A stretch of 64,000 nucleotides of DNA from the NCBI RefSeq assembly GCF_027498035.1, contig NZ_CP114978.1:2232001-2296000 (forward strand), given 5' to 3'. Positions within the stretch are counted from its first letter, which is position 1, and each line of letters begins with the position of its first letter. Of this stretch, positions 40,491-49,350 are shown one piece after another. The notes under the pieces are model-generated. The model was not told the origin of the DNA. It was given only the letters and a program-made list of their open reading frames with translations, and made no database searches. The translations under genes were made by a program, and so were the position numbers. Source of the DNA: Pseudoxanthomonas sp. (GTDB lineage: Bacteria > Pseudomonadota > Gammaproteobacteria > Xanthomonadales > Xanthomonadaceae).

Positions 40491-40532
40491 TCCTTATTTC
40501 AGAAAGTAAACCCGCCGGTGTAAAATCGATGC

Positions 40533-41222
40533 ATGCCGACCGACTCCACCCCCAAGCTGCCGCCCCAGCGCCTGACCGACCGCAAGCGCCAGGCCATCGT
40601 GCAGGCCGCCATCGCGGCCTTCCGCAGCCAGGGCTTCGACGCGACCAGCATGGATCGCATCGCCGCCGATGCCGGGGTGTCCAAGCGCACGGTCTACAAC
40701 CACTTCCCGGGCAAGGACGCACTGTTCGCTGAAATCCTGGTCCAGCTCTGGGGCAAGGCCGCGGGCCTGGCCGAGCAGGCCTACGCGCCGGGCCAGCCGC
40801 TACGCCCGCAGTTGCTGGCGTTGGCGCAGCAGAAGCTGCGGATGCTGGAGGACGAGCACTTCTTCGGCTTGGCACGCGTAGCCATCGCCGAAGCCATCCA
40901 CGCACCGGAGCGGGCCCGCGAGATGGTCGCGCGCATAGGCGACAAGGACGAAGGCATCACCGTCTGGATCGCTGCTGCGATGGCCGACGGTGCGTTGAGG
41001 AAGGGCGATGCGCAGTTCGCCTCGCACCAGCTGCAGGGCCTGATCAAGGGCTTCGCCTTCTGGCCGCAACTGACGATGGGCCAGCCGGCCCTGACCCGTA
41101 CCCGAGCAGGCGCAGGTGGCCGACTCGGCGGTGGACATGTTCCTGGCGTATTACGCCAGGGAGTGAGTGCGCTGCCGGCGCTCTGCACGCCGGCAGCAGC
41201 AACGCCTACTTGGCAACGCTGA
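40533..41222 (+). CDS. TetR/AcrR family regulator, C-terminus altered by a frameshift
   Basis: 229 aa as read. The N-terminal TetR domain is clear (Arg-Lys-Arg-Gln-Ala-Ile-Val-Gln-Ala-Ala, Thr-Ser-Met-Asp-Arg-Ile-Ala, Val-Ser-Lys-Arg-Thr-Val-Tyr-Asn-His-Phe), followed by an AefR-like ligand domain. After about residue 187 the frame turns into low-complexity Arg/Gly text. In the next frame (41092-41166) the sequence continues as Pro-Glu-Gln-Ala-Gln-Val-Ala-Asp-Ser-Ala-Val-Asp-Met-Phe-Leu-Ala-Tyr-Tyr-Ala-Arg-Glu then TGA at 41164-41166, the usual AefR-type ending. One extra base in the CCC at about 41094 explains it. The hairpin at 41171-41197 fits the shorter end. Confidence 0.85.
   Translation: MPTDSTPKLPPQRLTDRKRQAIVQAAIAAFRSQGFDATSMDRIAADAGVSKRTVYNHFPGKDALFAEILVQLWGKAAGLAEQAYAPGQPLRPQLLALAQQKLRMLEDEHFFGLARVAIAEAIHAPERAREMVARIGDKDEGITVWIAAAMADGALRKGDAQFASHQLQGLIKGFAFWPQLTMGQPALTRTRAGAGGRLGGGHVPGVLRQGVSALPALCTPAAATPTWQR
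41171..41197. terminator. Hairpin terminator between TetR and galM genes
   Basis: Perfect arms GCTGCCGGCG (41171-41180) and CGCCGGCAGC (41188-41197) with a 7-base loop lie 4 bp after the frame-corrected TetR stop at 41166 and 9 bp before the aldose epimerase stop. Bidirectional placement; no long T-run. Confidence 0.6.
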
Positions 41223-42405
41223 AGCGGTAGGCCGTGGTCTGGGTATAGGTCTGGCCTGGGTCCAGGCGCGTGCTGGGGAAGCCGGACTGGTTGGGGCTGT
41301 CGGGGAAATGCTGGGCTTCCAGTGCCAGCGCGCTCCAGTGCAGATAGGTCTTGCCGCCCTTGCCCCCGTCGATGCGGTCGATGAAGTTGGACGTGTACAG
41401 CTGCATGCCCGGCTCGGTGGTGCTGACGGTCATGACCCGGCCCGATGTCGGCTCGCTCACCACCACGGCCGGCGTGTCCGCGCCTGGCGCGTCCAGCACC
41501 CAGTTGAAGTCGTAGCCGCCCTGCTTGGGCTCGGCGTGCTTGAGGTCGATGCTGTCGTCGTGGATACGCACACCGATCGCGGTCGGCGTGCGGAAATCCA
41601 GTGGCGTGCCTTCGACCGGCGCCAGCTTGCCGGTCGGGATCAACTCGGCATCAGTTGCCGTGTAGTTGGCCGCGTTGATCTGCACGGTGTGGTCGAGCAC
41701 CGATGCGGCCCCCGCGCCGGCCAGGTTGAAGTAGGCGTGGCTGGTCAGGTTGAGCACGGTCGGCTTGTCGGTCGTGGCCTTGTAGTCGAGCTTCAGGCCG
41801 TCGGCTTCCAGCGTGTAGACCACGGTGACATCGAGGTTGCCAGGGAAGCCCATCTCGCCATCGGTCGAACGGTAATGCAGCGCGACCGAAGCCGTGCCGT
41901 CGGTGCCCGGGGTGGCCTCCCACAATTTGGTGGCGAAGCCTTCCGGCCCACCATGCAGCGCGTTGCCATTGTTGTTGGGCGGGATCTGGTACGCCTTGCC
42001 ATCCAGACTGAACCTGCCCCTGGCGATGCGGTTGCCATAGCGACCGATCAGCGCGCCGAAGTTGGTGTTCGCCGTGGCCTGGTCGTGCAGGTAGCCCTCC
42101 AGCGTGTCGTAACCCAGCACCACGTCATCGACCTTGCCGTTGCGGTCGGGCACGTCCAGCGACTGGATGATGCCGCCGTAGCTCAGGATCGACGCCGTCA
42201 TGCCCTTGCCGTTGTCCAGCGTGTATTTCTTGACCGCGCGCCCGTCGGGCAGCTGGCCGAAGGCGCTTTCGGTGACCTGTGGCCCGGCGGCCGGCGTCGC
42301 ACTGGTCTCCGGCCCGGCTTCCGATTTCCCGGCATCAGGCGCGGACGCTTGCGAACATCCCCCCACACCCACCGCCACCACGGCGGCCATCACGACTGAA
42401 CGCAT
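41206..42405 (-). CDS. galM: Aldose 1-epimerase (galactose mutarotase), lipoprotein/exported
   Basis: 399 aa from the ATG at 42405 (ribosome site GAGAGGACG). The N-terminus has a lipobox-like Gly-Val-Gly-Gly-Cys-Ser followed by an Ala/Pro/Glu linker of about 25 residues. GalM core: Ser-Tyr-Gly-Gly near 79, Leu-Gly-Tyr-Asp-Thr, Gly-Asn-Arg-Ile-Ala, Asn-Ala-Leu-His-Gly-Gly, and catalytic His in Asn-Leu-Thr-Ser-His-Ala-Tyr-Phe-Asn and Glu near the end in Ala-Leu-Glu-Ala-Gln. It interconverts sugar anomers in the periplasm. Similar exported paralogs are common in Xanthomonadales. Confidence 0.92.
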   Translation of the reverse strand: MRSVVMAAVVAVGVGGCSQASAPDAGKSEAGPETSATPAAGPQVTESAFGQLPDGRAVKKYTLDNGKGMTASILSYGGIIQSLDVPDRNGKVDDVVLGYDTLEGYLHDQATANTNFGALIGRYGNRIARGRFSLDGKAYQIPPNNNGNALHGGPEGFATKLWEATPGTDGTASVALHYRSTDGEMGFPGNLDVTVVYTLEADGLKLDYKATTDKPTVLNLTSHAYFNLAGAGAASVLDHTVQINAANYTATDAELIPTGKLAPVEGTPLDFRTPTAIGVRIHDDSIDLKHAEPKQGGYDFNWVLDAPGADTPAVVVSEPTSGRVMTVSTTEPGMQLYTSNFIDRIDGGKGGKTYLHWSALALEAQHFPDSPNQSGFPSTRLDPGQTYTQTTAYRFSVAK

Positions 42406-42478
42406 CGTCCTCTCCCCTCTCCAGTGAAGCGCGGAGTCTGCGCGAGGCGATGCAAAGTGTTGGTTAAACGGCGCGCGC

Positions 42479-43339
42479 TCAGCGCAGCGGATCGGGCGGC
42501 GGCAGTTCATCGCGCACGTGCAGGAACCGGGCAAAGCGCGGCAACCCTTTGGAGGTCAACCCGTTGTAGCGATACGTCACCCACGCGCCCACCGGTGGCG
42601 GCGCGGCGCGCTGTGCATCGGTGAAGCCGCCGCCGATGCGAAAGTTTCGCCCATCGGCCGACCGCACCAGCAGCGCACCCAGCTTGCCCGCGTACTTGCC
42701 CTTGCCACCCGCATGGGCGACCACGCGCGCCTCGGCATCGTCGTAGGGCTTGTACTTGAGCAAGGCGTCGCTACGCCCGACCAGGTAATGCGCGTCGCGC
42801 CGATGCAGCATCAAGCCTTCGCCACCGGCGGCCACGACGCGGGCGAATTCGGCATCCAGCGCCGTGACGCTGGCGAAGCGCTGCTGGGCCACCATCCGCA
42901 GCTGCGGACTGGCGCTGGTGGCGACCAGCGAACGCATCCTGGCCACGCGCGCGTCGAATGGACCTGGATCGGTGGGCAGGTCGAACAGCATGAAATGCAG
43001 GTCATGCCATGCCGGGTCCGCCGGATCACCGGTGCGGATCAGCGCACTGGCGGCATCGAACTGGCCGCGGCCGATCCACAGCTCGCCATCCAGTGGCACC
43101 CTCGGCCAGCCGCGCGTGAACCATGCCGGCGCGTTGATCCTGGCCCCGCCCCGCGTCCACAACGCCTGCCCGTCCCAGCGGCCACGCACGCCATCGAGTT
43201 TCTCGCTGACCAGGTAGTCGGCCACCGCGACATGGCCGTGATAGCCGCTCGCCAGCATCAGCCGCGGCGGCTCGGCGGCAGCGACAGGACCCAAGTGCAG
43301 CAGCCCCATGCACAAGCACAGCAACACCAGTACACGCAT
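42479..43339 (-). CDS. Periplasmic ATP-dependent DNA ligase Lig E
   Basis: 286 aa from the ATG at 43339. A signal peptide (hydrophobic run to Val-Ala-Ala-Ala-Glu, residues 1-22) is followed by the nucleotidyl-transferase motif Glu-Lys-Leu-Asp-Gly-Val-Arg-Gly, with the adenylated lysine at Lys47. Motifs III (Leu-Asp-Gly-Glu-Leu-Trp), IV (Gly-Glu-Gly-Leu-Met-Leu) and V (Leu-Lys-Tyr-Lys) are present, plus a short OB-fold tail. No extra DNA-binding domains, as expected for Lig E. The family is thought to seal nicks in extracellular or imported DNA; linked competence genes are not in the window. Confidence 0.9.
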   Translation of the reverse strand: MRVLVLLCLCMGLLHLGPVAAAEPPRLMLASGYHGHVAVADYLVSEKLDGVRGRWDGQALWTRGGARINAPAWFTRGWPRVPLDGELWIGRGQFDAASALIRTGDPADPAWHDLHFMLFDLPTDPGPFDARVARMRSLVATSASPQLRMVAQQRFASVTALDAEFARVVAAGGEGLMLHRRDAHYLVGRSDALLKYKPYDDAEARVVAHAGGKGKYAGKLGALLVRSADGRNFRIGGGFTDAQRAAPPPVGAWVTYRYNGLTSKGLPRFARFLHVRDELPPPDPLR

Positions 43340-43502
43340 GATCGGCGCCCTCCTTGGCTCGCCACCAGCATGCGATATCGCGCGCATGCGGCCCATCGGC
43401 CAGGTGCCCGACCGCGGGTAGGACAATGCCGCGCCCATCGAGGCGGGCGGTCACGGGCGTCCCGCCGGTGGAAATCCGCGTTCGCGAAGACTGACCCCGC
43501 CT

Positions 43503-44378
43503 TCAGACGATCCGGGTCTTGCGCCGCCAGCTGGTGACCTGGCTCCAGCGGATGAAGGTCACCATGCCCGACCCCAGGATCAGGGCAATGCCCACGCCGG
43601 TGATCCAGTCCAGCTTGCTGTGGAACAGCCAGTAGCCGAAGCCGATGGCCCACAGCATCTGGCTGTACTGGGTGGGCGCCACCGCGCTCACCGGCGCCAG
43701 CCGGGTGGAATACATCATCAGGATTGCGGCCAGCCCCGCCAGCAGGCCGTAGCCGGCGATCATCAGCCACTGCCATGCGGTGGGCCAGACGAAGTACGGC
43801 AGCATCAGGATGCCGCCCATCACCAGCGGGCCGATCACCCCGGCACCGTACAGGGTGATGCGCTTTTCATCCGGCCCGGCCATGCGCAGACTGATCACAG
43901 ACACCGCGCCGGTCAGGCCGCAGATGATCGCGGCTACGTGGCCCTCGCTGAGCGTGCGGAAGCCCGGCCGCAGCACCACCAGCACACCGATGAAGCCCAC
44001 CACCACCGCGGTCCAGCGGCGCCAGTGCACCTCTTCGCGCAGCAGCAGCACCGACAGGATGGTCACGAAGATCGGCATCAGGAAGATCAGCGCGAACGCT
44101 TCGGCCATCGACAGATGGGTGAAGGCGATCACCGAGGTCAGGTTGCCGGTGGCGCCGCAGAACGCCCGCAGCAGCCAGACCGTGGGCTTCCTGGCGATGA
44201 CCACGTCGCGCCAGCGGTCATCGGGCTTCTTCAGGAACGGGACCGCGGTCAGCATCAGCAGCGCGCCGAAGAACACCAGTTCGTAGGACGGCAGCGTGCC
44301 TTCCAGCAGCTTCACGAACGCATCGCTGATGGAATAGGCCGCGTAGCACGCGAAGCCGAGCAGCACACCCTTGAACAT
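43503..44378 (-). CDS. EamA/DMT family transporter
   Basis: 291 aa from the ATG at 44378. Ten hydrophobic spans in two repeated halves, typical of the drug/metabolite transporter superfamily. Recognisable features are Tyr-Ala-Ala-Tyr-Ser-Ile-Ser-Asp-Ala in span 1, Met-Pro-Ile-Phe-Val-Thr-Ile-Leu-Ser-Val-Leu-Leu-Leu-Arg-Glu-Glu after span 4, and Ala-Pro-Thr-Gln-Tyr-Ser-Gln in the second half. Substrate unknown; the RhaT/SAM-like subgroup includes amino-acid and metabolite exporters. Same strand as lig E. Confidence 0.9.
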   Translation of the reverse strand: MFKGVLLGFACYAAYSISDAFVKLLEGTLPSYELVFFGALLMLTAVPFLKKPDDRWRDVVIARKPTVWLLRAFCGATGNLTSVIAFTHLSMAEAFALIFLMPIFVTILSVLLLREEVHWRRWTAVVVGFIGVLVVLRPGFRTLSEGHVAAIICGLTGAVSVISLRMAGPDEKRITLYGAGVIGPLVMGGILMLPYFVWPTAWQWLMIAGYGLLAGLAAILMMYSTRLAPVSAVAPTQYSQMLWAIGFGYWLFHSKLDWITGVGIALILGSGMVTFIRWSQVTSWRRKTRIV

Positions 44379-44500
44379 CGAGATTCCCGCGCCTTGGAGA
44401 CCGGCCCGCGCAGGCGTGCGCGGGCGACGGGGCACAGTATGCAGCGTGGCTGTGCCGGCCCGGGAACGACGCTGGCTGTTTTACGCCAGCATCGGCGCGC

Positions 44501-46144
44501 TCAGCGCTTGCTGCCGGGCGCTGGCGAACCGTAGAGATCCAGCAGCCGCAGGGTGACCCCGTTGGTCCAGCCGAAACCGTCCTGGTTGAGATATTCGCCT
44601 CCGCCACCGCTGGCCTTGCCGGTGGCGTCCACGTCGTACTTCTCGGTCAGCTTGTGCTCGCGTTCGAACACGGCCTGCACGCGCCCCAGGAAACCACGGC
44701 CGATCCTTTCTGCCAGCGCGTCCTGCCGGTAACGGCGCAGGCCATCGACCGCAACCCACTGCAGTGGCGCCCAGCCATTGGGCGCGTCCCACTGCTGGCC
44801 GCTGCGCACGACCGTGGTGGCGATACCGCCGGGGCGCAGCAGCTGCGCCTCGATGGTCTTGGCGGTCTGCGCGGCGCGCGTCGGCGAAGCGATGCCGGCA
44901 AACAACGGGAACGCCGTGGCCGCCGTCACCTCTGCGCGCGGCGCCCGGGTGCGCAGGTCGTAATCGGCGTAGTAGCCCTTTGGGTTCCACAGGAACTGCT
45001 CGACGGCGCGCTTGCGTGCATCGGCGCGGGCCGCGTAGTCGATCGTGCAGGCAGTCGGCTGGACCTTGCAGGCCGCGGCCAACGTGGTTTCCAGGTGATA
45101 CATCAGGCTGTTGAGGTCCACCGGCACGATCTGCGTGGTGTGGATGCTGGACAGCTGCTGCGGATCGTCGAACCAGCGGCTGGAGAAATCCCAGCCAGAC
45201 TCGGCAGCCGCGCGCAGATCGCGATAGACCTCGCCTGCCGGGCGGCTGTCACGTACTTCGGCCGCGGTCTTGATGTCGTGCGCCCAGGCTTCCTGGCGTG
45301 GCGTGTCGCGATCATCCCAATAGCGGTTGAGCACGCTGCCATCGGCCAGCTTCACCACGCGCGCCGAGGCATCGCCCGGCTTGAGCGCATCACTGCCACG
45401 CATCCAGTAGGCGTATTCGGCCTGCAGCTGCGGCAAGTAGCGGCGATAGACCGCTCCACCACTGCGCGCAGCCTCGTCGCTGACCATCCAGGCGAAGAAC
45501 GGCGGCTGCGAGCGGCTCAGGTAATAGCTGCGCGTGCCGTTGGGGATATGGCCGTAGGTGTCGATCTGGTAGGCGAAGTTATCCAGCATCTGCCGCGCCA
45601 GATCGGCATGCCCGCTTTCGGCCAGGCCGAGCATGGTGAAGTACGAGTCCCAGTAATAGACCTCGCGGAAACGCCCGCCCGGCACCACCGTCTGCTCGGG
45701 CAGGGCCAGCGCGCTGCTGTGTGGCGGCACGTCCTTGAAGCTGCGGGTCAGCACCGGCCACAGGCCATCGATATGTGCGCGCAGCGAGGTGTCCTGGCGG
45801 ATCGCCGGGACCTGGATCGGCGGATCCTCGGCGAAGTTCTCGGCCACGAAGGTCTTCAGCGCGAAGCCTGGCGTGCCACGCACGGCCAGGTAGTCGGCCT
45901 CGATCCGCGCCGGATCGCGCCGGGCGGTCATGTCGACGAAATGCTTCTGGTCTTCGAACAGTTGCCCGGTCTGCACCGCATCAAACAGCTGCGGGTACAG
46001 CTGATCGGGCGTGGCCGGCGCGGACGATGCCGCCACGGCCTGCGGAGCCGGCACCACAGAGGGTGGCGTGACCGCACAGGCGGCCAACATCCCCGAGAGG
46101 GCCAGTATCACGTTGCAGTAGAGCGAACGGCGCGTCGATGTCAT
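44501..46144 (-). CDS. treA: Periplasmic trehalase (GH37)
   Basis: 547 aa from the ATG at 46144. Lipobox-like Leu-Ala-Ala-Cys at residues 20-23, then an Ala/Pro/Val linker. Both trehalase signatures are present: Pro-Gly-Gly-Arg-Phe-Arg-Glu-Val-Tyr-Tyr-Trp-Asp-Ser-Tyr-Phe and Gln-Trp-Asp-Ala-Pro-Asn-Gly-Trp-Ala-Pro-Leu-Gln. The Asp and Glu acids of the (alpha/alpha)6 barrel lie in the surrounding conserved stretches. It hydrolyses trehalose to two glucose. It follows the TonB-dependent receptor gene on the same strand (280-bp gap with a REP-like hairpin). Confidence 0.95.
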   Translation of the reverse strand: MTSTRRSLYCNVILALSGMLAACAVTPPSVVPAPQAVAASSAPATPDQLYPQLFDAVQTGQLFEDQKHFVDMTARRDPARIEADYLAVRGTPGFALKTFVAENFAEDPPIQVPAIRQDTSLRAHIDGLWPVLTRSFKDVPPHSSALALPEQTVVPGGRFREVYYWDSYFTMLGLAESGHADLARQMLDNFAYQIDTYGHIPNGTRSYYLSRSQPPFFAWMVSDEAARSGGAVYRRYLPQLQAEYAYWMRGSDALKPGDASARVVKLADGSVLNRYWDDRDTPRQEAWAHDIKTAAEVRDSRPAGEVYRDLRAAAESGWDFSSRWFDDPQQLSSIHTTQIVPVDLNSLMYHLETTLAAACKVQPTACTIDYAARADARKRAVEQFLWNPKGYYADYDLRTRAPRAEVTAATAFPLFAGIASPTRAAQTAKTIEAQLLRPGGIATTVVRSGQQWDAPNGWAPLQWVAVDGLRRYRQDALAERIGRGFLGRVQAVFEREHKLTEKYDVDATGKASGGGGEYLNQDGFGWTNGVTLRLLDLYGSPAPGSKR

Positions 46145-46221
46145 GGGATTCGCAGAAGTGGCCAGAAAGAAAGCCTGACGAGTCGTGAGGAATGGAAGTG
46201 ACGAGAAAATGCAATCCATGC

Positions 46222-46285
46222 GGGAGCCGCTTCGGCGGCGATGGGCTTTACCGGTGGCGCCTCATCGCCGCTGAAGCAGCTCCCA
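46222..46285. repeat. REP-like imperfect palindrome
   Basis: Arms GGGAGCCGCTTCGGCGGCGATG (46222-46243) and the near-complement CATCGCCGCTGAAGCAGCTCCC (46263-46284) with a 19-base loop and three mismatches form a long hairpin. This GGGAGC(C/T)GCTTC core is typical of xanthomonad and pseudomonad REP-type repeats. It lies in the 280-bp gap between the receptor and treA; the rest of that gap (to 46424) contains no gene. Confidence 0.6.
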
Positions 46286-46424
46286 CCTTAGAGCGGAGCT
46301 TGTGGCAATCCCATCTTGGGGACTCCGCTGGAGCTTTTTCCGATGACCCGACCGAACGGCAGCCGAGCAAGCTCAGCTCTACAGAAGATGAGCTGCTTCC
46401 GCACCGCCCGTGCCAGCGCCAGCC

Positions 46425-48815
46425 TCACCAGCGATACGCCAGCGACATCTGGTACTGGTGGCCAGCAATCGGCCGGCCCATGAACACGCCGCCGGTGGCC
46501 GCACCCATGACCTGGGTGTTGCCTTCGGTGAGGCCGAGCTCGTCGGTGACGTTGCTGCCGCTGGCCGTGACCTCCCAGTGGTCGCCCACGTGCAGGCTGG
46601 CACCCACATCGACGGTGTAATACGACGGCAGGATCTGCGCATTGGCCAGGTCGGCAAAGCGCTGGCCGACGTGCGAGTAGGTGGCGAAGATCTTGAGGTC
46701 GCCCATCGGCAGGGCCCAGTAGTAGCTGGGCGTCAACCGGTACTGCAGTTTCGGCTGGCGCATCACCTGGTTGCCGGTGAACTCCTCGTAGTTGCGGTAG
46801 TTGGCCTTGAGCCACACGCCGGTGCCAGCCAGTTCGAACCCGCCAAAGGGCCGGATCGCGCCTTCCAATTCCAGGCCGTAGGCACGCGAGTCGCCGTTGG
46901 TGGCGTAGCTCGTACCGTCGGCCAGGAAGGCCTGATACGGCGAGTGCTTGAACGTGTTGTAGAAGCCGGTCAGATACAGGTCGTACATCCGGCTGCCGGA
47001 CTTCAGGCCAAGCTCGTACTGGTCCACCTCCTGCACCTTGTTGTTGCCGTCGCGCAGGTTGTCGAACCCCGGGAACTTCAGTCCAGAGTTGGCGCGCGCG
47101 AACAGGCTGACCTGCTCGTTGAGTTTCAGGTTCAGGCCCGCGGTCCAGGAGAACTTCTTGTCGGTCTGGTCGTAATGGGTGATGCCAGGCAGCGAGATCG
47201 AGGTGTTGTTGTCGTACAGCGTGTTCGGGTCTCCGTCCAGATCGATCGTGGCGGTGTCATGCACGTCGCCGGTGACCTTCTGCTGTTCGTAGCGCGCCCC
47301 CAGGTCCAGGCGTAGGCGGTCGTTGATTTCCCATTCGTCGGCCACGAATGCGGCCGTGTTGCGGCCTTCGAAATCCTCGCGCAGGGCGAAGGTCGAGGTG
47401 CCGGTGAAGCCGTCACGGGTGACCTGGCGGCCATCGTCCAGGGTCACATCGACCCGGCGCGCATTGTTCTCCGCAGTCAACAGCATGTTGTTGCCCAGGT
47501 ACCAGGTGTCGCGCGATGAATATTTTGCGTAGTACACGCCGAAGGTGAGCGTATTGCCTTCAAACAGCTGGCGACTCAATCGCAGGTCGTTGGTGAACGA
47601 GGACAGGTGCTTGTCCACCACCCACCAGCCCGCCTGCAACACCTGTTGATTGGGGTCCACCACACCACCGCCATTGGTGTAGGTCCCGGTGCCGGTGCTG
47701 CCGAAGCTGGCGATGTAATCCCCCAGCGTGATGGGCGCGGCACCCGTGAACAGCGCATTGGTCGGTGCGTCACCGCCCATCACGTTGAAGCGGTCAGCGA
47801 TGGTCCAGTCGCCCGCCTGCCAGTTCAACGAACCACCGAACAGGTCGATGTTGACGCCGCGGCCATCGGCCAGGTCGCGGGTGATGGTTTCACCGTTGGG
47901 GCCGACCGGCAGGGTCACGTGCCGGAAGTCGTTGCTCAGCAACGTGCCGGTTTTTGCATCGAGCCCGGGAAAGCTGGAGAGGTCGCTGCCGTTGTTACGC
48001 GAAATCAGCGGGATCGGCGTGTAGAACGCGTTGTTGTCGTCCAGGTGGCGTGCGTAGAACGTCACATCGCCGCTGTCCCAGCGCTTGCTCAGCGTGGCGC
48101 TGAACTGCCCGCCCTTGTCGGCATCGAACTGTGGGTCGCGCACGCCATCGGTCTTGCGGAAGAAGCCACCGGCGCTGGCATACCAGCCATTGCCCAGCGC
48201 ACCGCCGGCATAGACGTCGATGCGCTGCAGGCTATCACTGCCGGTAGTGAGGCGCACGCTGCCTTCGGGCGTGTCCTGGCCGGTCTTCTGGATGAAGTTG
48301 ACCGTGATCCCGGCCTGGCCGTTGGAGAAGATCGGGCTGGAGCCGCCGCGCAGAACTTCCATGCGCTCCACCGTGTCATCCAGACGGAACAGCGTGGAGT
48401 TCTCCAGGAACGACAGCGTCGGCGGCGGATACAGCGGCGCGCCGTCCAGCTGCATGGTCACGAACGGCGCATCGCCTTCGGAGGGCATGCCGCGCACGAA
48501 GATGTTGGCGCCGGTGCCACCGCCACTGGGTTCGGCCCACACCCCGGGGGTGATCTTCAGCAGGTCCGCAGTGCTCTGCGGCACCGCTTCACGCATCTGC
48601 TCCGCGGTGGCAGTGGTGATCGAGAAACTGGTGTCGCGCTTGCGCAGCCCCTTGAACTGCGCGGTGCCACTGACCACCACCGTATCCAGCGTGGTGGCGC
48701 TCTGCTCCCGCGCCGGAACCTGCCCGGCCGTGGTGTCCTGGGCGTGGACCAGCGCCGGTGCCAAGGCGGCGGCGATGGCCAGGGTCAGGCGAAGTCGGCA
48801 AACGTGCGATGTCAT
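46425..48815 (-). CDS. TonB-dependent outer-membrane receptor
   Basis: 796 aa from the ATG at 48815, which follows AAGGAGCGCTTC; a second ATG at 48836 is less well placed. Signal peptide to Val-His-Ala-Gln, a short TonB-box-like segment (Asp-Thr-Val-Val-Val-Ser-Gly-Thr) near residue 42, then plug (residues 55-190, with Pro-Gly-Val-Trp, Val-Arg-Gly-Met, Gly-Gly-Ser-Ser-Pro-Ile-Phe) and a 22-strand barrel ending in Leu-Ala-Tyr-Arg-Trp with a terminal aromatic residue. Ligand unknown; the linked trehalase suggests a sugar, but the plug also resembles iron-type receptors. Confidence 0.92.
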   Translation of the reverse strand: MTSHVCRLRLTLAIAAALAPALVHAQDTTAGQVPAREQSATTLDTVVVSGTAQFKGLRKRDTSFSITTATAEQMREAVPQSTADLLKITPGVWAEPSGGGTGANIFVRGMPSEGDAPFVTMQLDGAPLYPPPTLSFLENSTLFRLDDTVERMEVLRGGSSPIFSNGQAGITVNFIQKTGQDTPEGSVRLTTGSDSLQRIDVYAGGALGNGWYASAGGFFRKTDGVRDPQFDADKGGQFSATLSKRWDSGDVTFYARHLDDNNAFYTPIPLISRNNGSDLSSFPGLDAKTGTLLSNDFRHVTLPVGPNGETITRDLADGRGVNIDLFGGSLNWQAGDWTIADRFNVMGGDAPTNALFTGAAPITLGDYIASFGSTGTGTYTNGGGVVDPNQQVLQAGWWVVDKHLSSFTNDLRLSRQLFEGNTLTFGVYYAKYSSRDTWYLGNNMLLTAENNARRVDVTLDDGRQVTRDGFTGTSTFALREDFEGRNTAAFVADEWEINDRLRLDLGARYEQQKVTGDVHDTATIDLDGDPNTLYDNNTSISLPGITHYDQTDKKFSWTAGLNLKLNEQVSLFARANSGLKFPGFDNLRDGNNKVQEVDQYELGLKSGSRMYDLYLTGFYNTFKHSPYQAFLADGTSYATNGDSRAYGLELEGAIRPFGGFELAGTGVWLKANYRNYEEFTGNQVMRQPKLQYRLTPSYYWALPMGDLKIFATYSHVGQRFADLANAQILPSYYTVDVGASLHVGDHWEVTASGSNVTDELGLTEGNTQVMGAATGGVFMGRPIAGHQYQMSLAYRW

Positions 48816-49350
48816 GAAGCGCTCCTTGTTCTTCATTGATCCGGGGTCGCACCCACGGCCATGGAGCGCCCTGATGCGGCGTGCGTGGCGATGCCCCCTG
48901 TGGCTTTCCAAGGCCAGCCCTGCGTGATGGACGCGTCCGGTCGCGTGCCTGAAAGGCAGTCGATGCGATCCGATGGGCGCCCCGATCATTGACCAGATCG
49001 CCCGCGCGGTCATTGTGCGGCGCGTCAGTCTGCATACAGACGGCGCACGATCCGCGCGGTGGATCGCATGGCATGGGGGAATGTACGCGGCGGCGCACCG
49101 TCGCATGAAAGTGAAGCGCGCAATCTGGCACGCTGACCCGATACAGGATTCGCCACGAGACAAGTGATTTTTCCCACGCGGACAGGGTTCGAGACAACGC
49201 ATGGCATCTTTCAGCGAGCAAGAAGCCGATCCACCTGCCATCTCTTCATAGAGCGCCATTCAATTAAATGCCGGAGATCACAGATTGCGACGTAAATTTG
49301 AATGAACCTTCCAAGTGCTCCAATGACGGAGCAACTAAGGAGATATCAGG
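48816..49350. other. 535-bp intergenic region between the receptor and the Cys-rich gene
   Basis: No convincing gene. It should contain the receptor promoter (minus strand) and the Cys-rich gene promoter (plus strand). A perfect GTCTG-CATA-CAGAC inverted repeat lies at 49028-49041. The last 150 bp are AT-rich, with hairpin TGCTCC-AATGAC-GGAGCA (49316-49333) just before the ribosome site AAGGAGATAT. Confidence 0.5.

Noticed and set aside
44654..46201. 515-aa plus-strand frame opposite treA
   Set aside because: Shadow frame; trehalase signatures are on the minus strand.
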